Both the position numbers and the translations under genes were made by a program. Below the pieces are notes generated by a model. It had not been told where the DNA came from, did not search any database, and saw nothing but the letters and a program-made list of their open reading frames with translations. From the NCBI GenBank assembly GCA_047630175.1, contig JBLHVI010000124.1:1-7705 (forward strand): a stretch of 7,705 nucleotides of DNA. The letters run 5' to 3'. The stretch is from UBA4582 sp047630175. Lineage in GTDB: Bacteria; Pseudomonadota; Gammaproteobacteria; Pseudomonadales; Azotimanducaceae. This document shows, one piece after another, positions 6,340-7,705 of this stretch; position 1 is the stretch's first letter; every line of letters starts with the position of its first letter.

Positions 6340-7101
6340 CCAAGGATTGCGACTTCTGAGTCGTCTAATCAAATAGTTCTCTCATAGGATGCGCCGGATG
6401 ATGCCCGGATGACCACAGAAGCAAGCGCCGAGTCGGCTGACGACACGACAACACAGGCACAAATACGCGCCATACAGGCAGGTGACCGCGATGCGTTTGC
6501 GGCGCTGGTGGAACAACACTACGCGCTGATATTGCGTGTTGCCCTTCGCGCCACGGCGAATCAGCGCGACGCAGAAGATGTCACTCAGCAGGCTTGCATC
6601 AAATTGGGCCGTTCCATTAACACCTTTCGGTTCGAATCTATGTTTAGTACCTGGCTGTATCGGCTGGTGATTAACTGCGCCCACGATTGGCGAAAATCGC
6701 AGGTCCGCCACCAACACGACACAGCCGAGCAAGAAATCTCGGAAGCAGGTGTTGAGTTGTCAGCGGATGCGGGCATTCGTCTTGGCCAGGTGATGCACGC
6801 CATTGAAGCGCTAGGCCAGCACTTTGTAGACACGGTGGTATTGGTGATTGGCGAAGGGCTTACCCATCGAGAAGCAGCGGATGCGCTGGATGTTAAGGAA
6901 TCGACCATTTCATGGCGACTGCATGAAATTCGGAAACGATTGAGCGGATACTAGGCTATGGATGATCAATTACTGAAAGATTTGTTTGCGCTAAACGATG
7001 CGCCTATTGATGCAACGCAGCGTGCAAAGGCCGTGGCTGCTGCCGTGGCTGCATTTGATGGGACACAACTAACGAAAAATGACGTGGCCGCCCAAGGATT
7101 G
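6335..7101. repeat. Two copies of a 15-bp exact repeat flanking the sigma gene
   Basis: GCCGCCCAAGGATTG occurs at 6335-6349, upstream of the sigma gene, and at 7087-7101, inside the vWA gene (codons for AAQGL). Both are on the plus strand. The coordinates given span both copies. The repeat brackets the sigma gene, but there is no sign of an insertion, and the second copy is fully coding. Confidence 0.4.
6409..6954 (+). CDS. ECF-family RNA polymerase sigma factor
   Basis: A 181-residue sigma-70-family protein with the two-domain layout of extracytoplasmic-function sigma factors. Region 2 spans about residues 17-97: DRDAFAALVEQHY (26-38), then AEDVTQQACIKLGRSINTF (55-73), then the core- and -10-binding part FSTWLYRLVINCAHDWRK (79-96). 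A charged linker follows (97-125). Region 4 (about 126-178) carries the -35-binding helix-turn-helix: GLTHREAADALDVKESTISW then RLHEIRKRL. No extra C-terminal domain is present. The ATG at 6409 is the in-frame choice; nearby ATGs at 6389, 6398 and 6401 are in other frames, and the ribosome binding site is weak. The stop is three bases before the next gene, so the two are almost certainly co-transcribed and co-translated. ECF factors usually control their own operon, but I cannot read a target promoter with confidence. Confidence 0.95.
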   Translation: MTTEASAESADDTTTQAQIRAIQAGDRDAFAALVEQHYALILRVALRATANQRDAEDVTQQACIKLGRSINTFRFESMFSTWLYRLVINCAHDWRKSQVRHQHDTAEQEISEAGVELSADAGIRLGQVMHAIEALGQHFVDTVVLVIGEGLTHREAADALDVKESTISWRLHEIRKRLSGY

Positions 7102-7705
7102 TCAGGAACTGAGCGTCCAATAGATAACGTTACCGAGATCACAAGGAGATCCGCTATGTCCGTTATCACAACACGTCCTTGGTACACGGGTGTTGCCGCC
7201 GCTGCTGGCCTTATGCTAGCCGTGAATTTAGTTTTTTTCCAACCACGCGTAACCACGCTAGATCTCCGCGAGATTCCTGCCAAGCAAGAAGCCGTAGCGA
7301 TTGATGATAATAAAATCACGCAAAATCCGACTGAAAATATTTCAGTCGAAGCCACTATGTCTGAGCAATTAGTGGCACGACCTGCGCGCACTGAGAGTGA
7401 TGCGGTGCCTGCTACAAAGCGTGCCCCGATGATGAGGATGCGTCAAGGGACAGCGCCGTCAATAGCATGGGAGCCATTGTCACCGCCCCCACAAGCACTA
7501 GCCAACCGAGATGAGTTTACGACGTTCGATGATAACTCGGTTAAGCGAGTGAGTGAATCACCTGTTTCGACGTTCTCGGTTGATGTGGATACAGCGTCGT
7601 ATGGATTTGTCCGTCGCCTATTGAATCGCGGCGTTTTGCCGCCTGCGAATGCTGTCCGCATTGAGGAGTTGGTGAACTACTTTGACTACGCATATCCGCT
7701 ACCAG
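6958..7705 (+). CDS. Membrane-anchored von Willebrand factor A protein, YfbK-like (N-terminal part)
   Basis: Partial: 249 codons are present and the gene runs off the right edge. It starts three bases after the sigma factor stop. Residues 1-74 are hydrophilic and should be cytoplasmic (MDDQLLKDLFALNDAPIDAT, then an alanine-rich helix). Residues 75-94 (WYTGVAAAAGLMLAVNLVFF) form one membrane helix. A low-complexity linker spans about 95-185. From about residue 186 the YfbK-type N-terminal vWA-associated domain (PF12450) begins: SPVSTFSVDVDTASYGFVRR (201-220), then LPPANAVRIEELVNYFDYAY (228-247). In the family this is followed by the vWA (MIDAS) domain and a DUF3520 tail, which would lie beyond the window. 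The inside-membrane-outside topology and coupling to an ECF gene suggest that the N-terminal part binds or senses the sigma factor. That role is inference, as no zinc-type anti-sigma motif (H-x3-C-x2-C) is seen. Confidence 0.92.
   Translation, partial: MDDQLLKDLFALNDAPIDATQRAKAVAAAVAAFDGTQLTKNDVAAQGLSGTERPIDNVTEITRRSAMSVITTRPWYTGVAAAAGLMLAVNLVFFQPRVTTLDLREIPAKQEAVAIDDNKITQNPTENISVEATMSEQLVARPARTESDAVPATKRAPMMRMRQGTAPSIAWEPLSPPPQALANRDEFTTFDDNSVKRVSESPVSTFSVDVDTASYGFVRRLLNRGVLPPANAVRIEELVNYFDYAYPLP

Larger units (their letters stand above)
5589..6408. other. Long gap with palindromes and unidentified short frames
   Basis: Some 820 bases lie between the start of the minus-strand nucleosidase gene and the sigma factor, with no gene I can name. 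The left part must hold the nucleosidase promoter, though no convincing -35/-10 pair stands out on the minus strand. A perfect 14-bp palindrome and a near-perfect 16-bp one lie at 5756-5769 and 5798-5813. From about 5881 two short plus-strand frames follow one another with an overlap, which may be the tail of a decayed gene. A hairpin (6319-6339) and one copy of a 15-bp repeat (6335-6349) come before the sigma gene. Confidence 0.5.

Noticed and set aside
6340..6390. ECF-type promoter (GGATTG ... CGTCTA) upstream of the sigma gene
   Set aside because: The two strings are only 12 bases apart, too close for an ECF promoter, and GGATTG is a poor match to the usual GGAAC -35 element.
6382..6908. 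Minus-strand open frames of 116 and 107 codons
   Set aside because: They are antisense to the clear ECF sigma factor gene and show no family features.
6966..7661. Minus-strand open frames of 141 and 72 codons under the vWA gene
   Set aside because: The plus strand here encodes a clear vWA-family protein that is open to the window edge, so these are shadows.
1..7705. CRISPR array, tRNA or rRNA genes, insertion sequence, prophage or defence island
   Set aside because: No regularly spaced repeats, cloverleaf sequences, terminal inverted repeats with a transposase, or recognisable phage or defence proteins are visible on either strand.

Overview
The window looks like chromosomal DNA of a free-living Gram-negative bacterium, most likely a gammaproteobacterium. 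This rests on exported (signal-peptide) proteins, a TonB-type C-terminal domain, an ECF sigma factor paired with a YfbK-like von Willebrand protein, and an ABA4-like membrane protein. No marker gene fixes the genus. Base composition is moderate and fairly even. I see no tRNA, rRNA, CRISPR array, transposase, integrase or phage gene.

Layout from left to right. 1-215 (minus): the first ~71 codons of an exported VPS10/sortilin-type beta-propeller 'glycosyl hydrolase'. 216-614: a gap with no convincing gene but with a perfect palindrome and a tandem direct repeat upstream of that gene. 615-1360 (minus): a decayed alpha/beta hydrolase gene with several frameshifts, a stop codon and a damaged nucleophile motif. 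1586-2833 (plus): an exported TPR protein ending in a TonB-C-like domain. 2961-3029 (plus): a possible 22-codon leader peptide that overlaps the start of the next gene. 3019-4038 (plus): a COG3618-type TIM-barrel amidohydrolase/lactonase. 4254-4709 (plus): an ABA4-like (DUF4281) four-helix membrane protein. 4785-5588 (minus): a methylthioadenosine/S-adenosylhomocysteine nucleosidase carrying a signal peptide. 5589-6408: about 820 bp with two near-perfect palindromes and two short overlapping open frames that I cannot identify, possibly a gene remnant. 6409-6954 (plus): an ECF sigma factor. 6958 to the window end (plus): a membrane-anchored vWA protein, cut by the window edge.

The only clear operon is the sigma factor plus vWA protein. 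They are three bases apart, and the vWA protein has the inside-membrane-outside topology expected of a transmembrane sigma regulator, so the pair probably forms an envelope-signal module. The other genes look like single transcription units with unrelated functions: exported peptide- or nucleoside-processing proteins, one cytoplasmic hydrolase and one small membrane protein. The decayed hydrolase and the unexplained 820 bp suggest two patches of gene loss. I do not see a clear new defence or mobile system here. The most unusual points are the sigma/vWA pair, the exported nucleosidase and the possible leader peptide.
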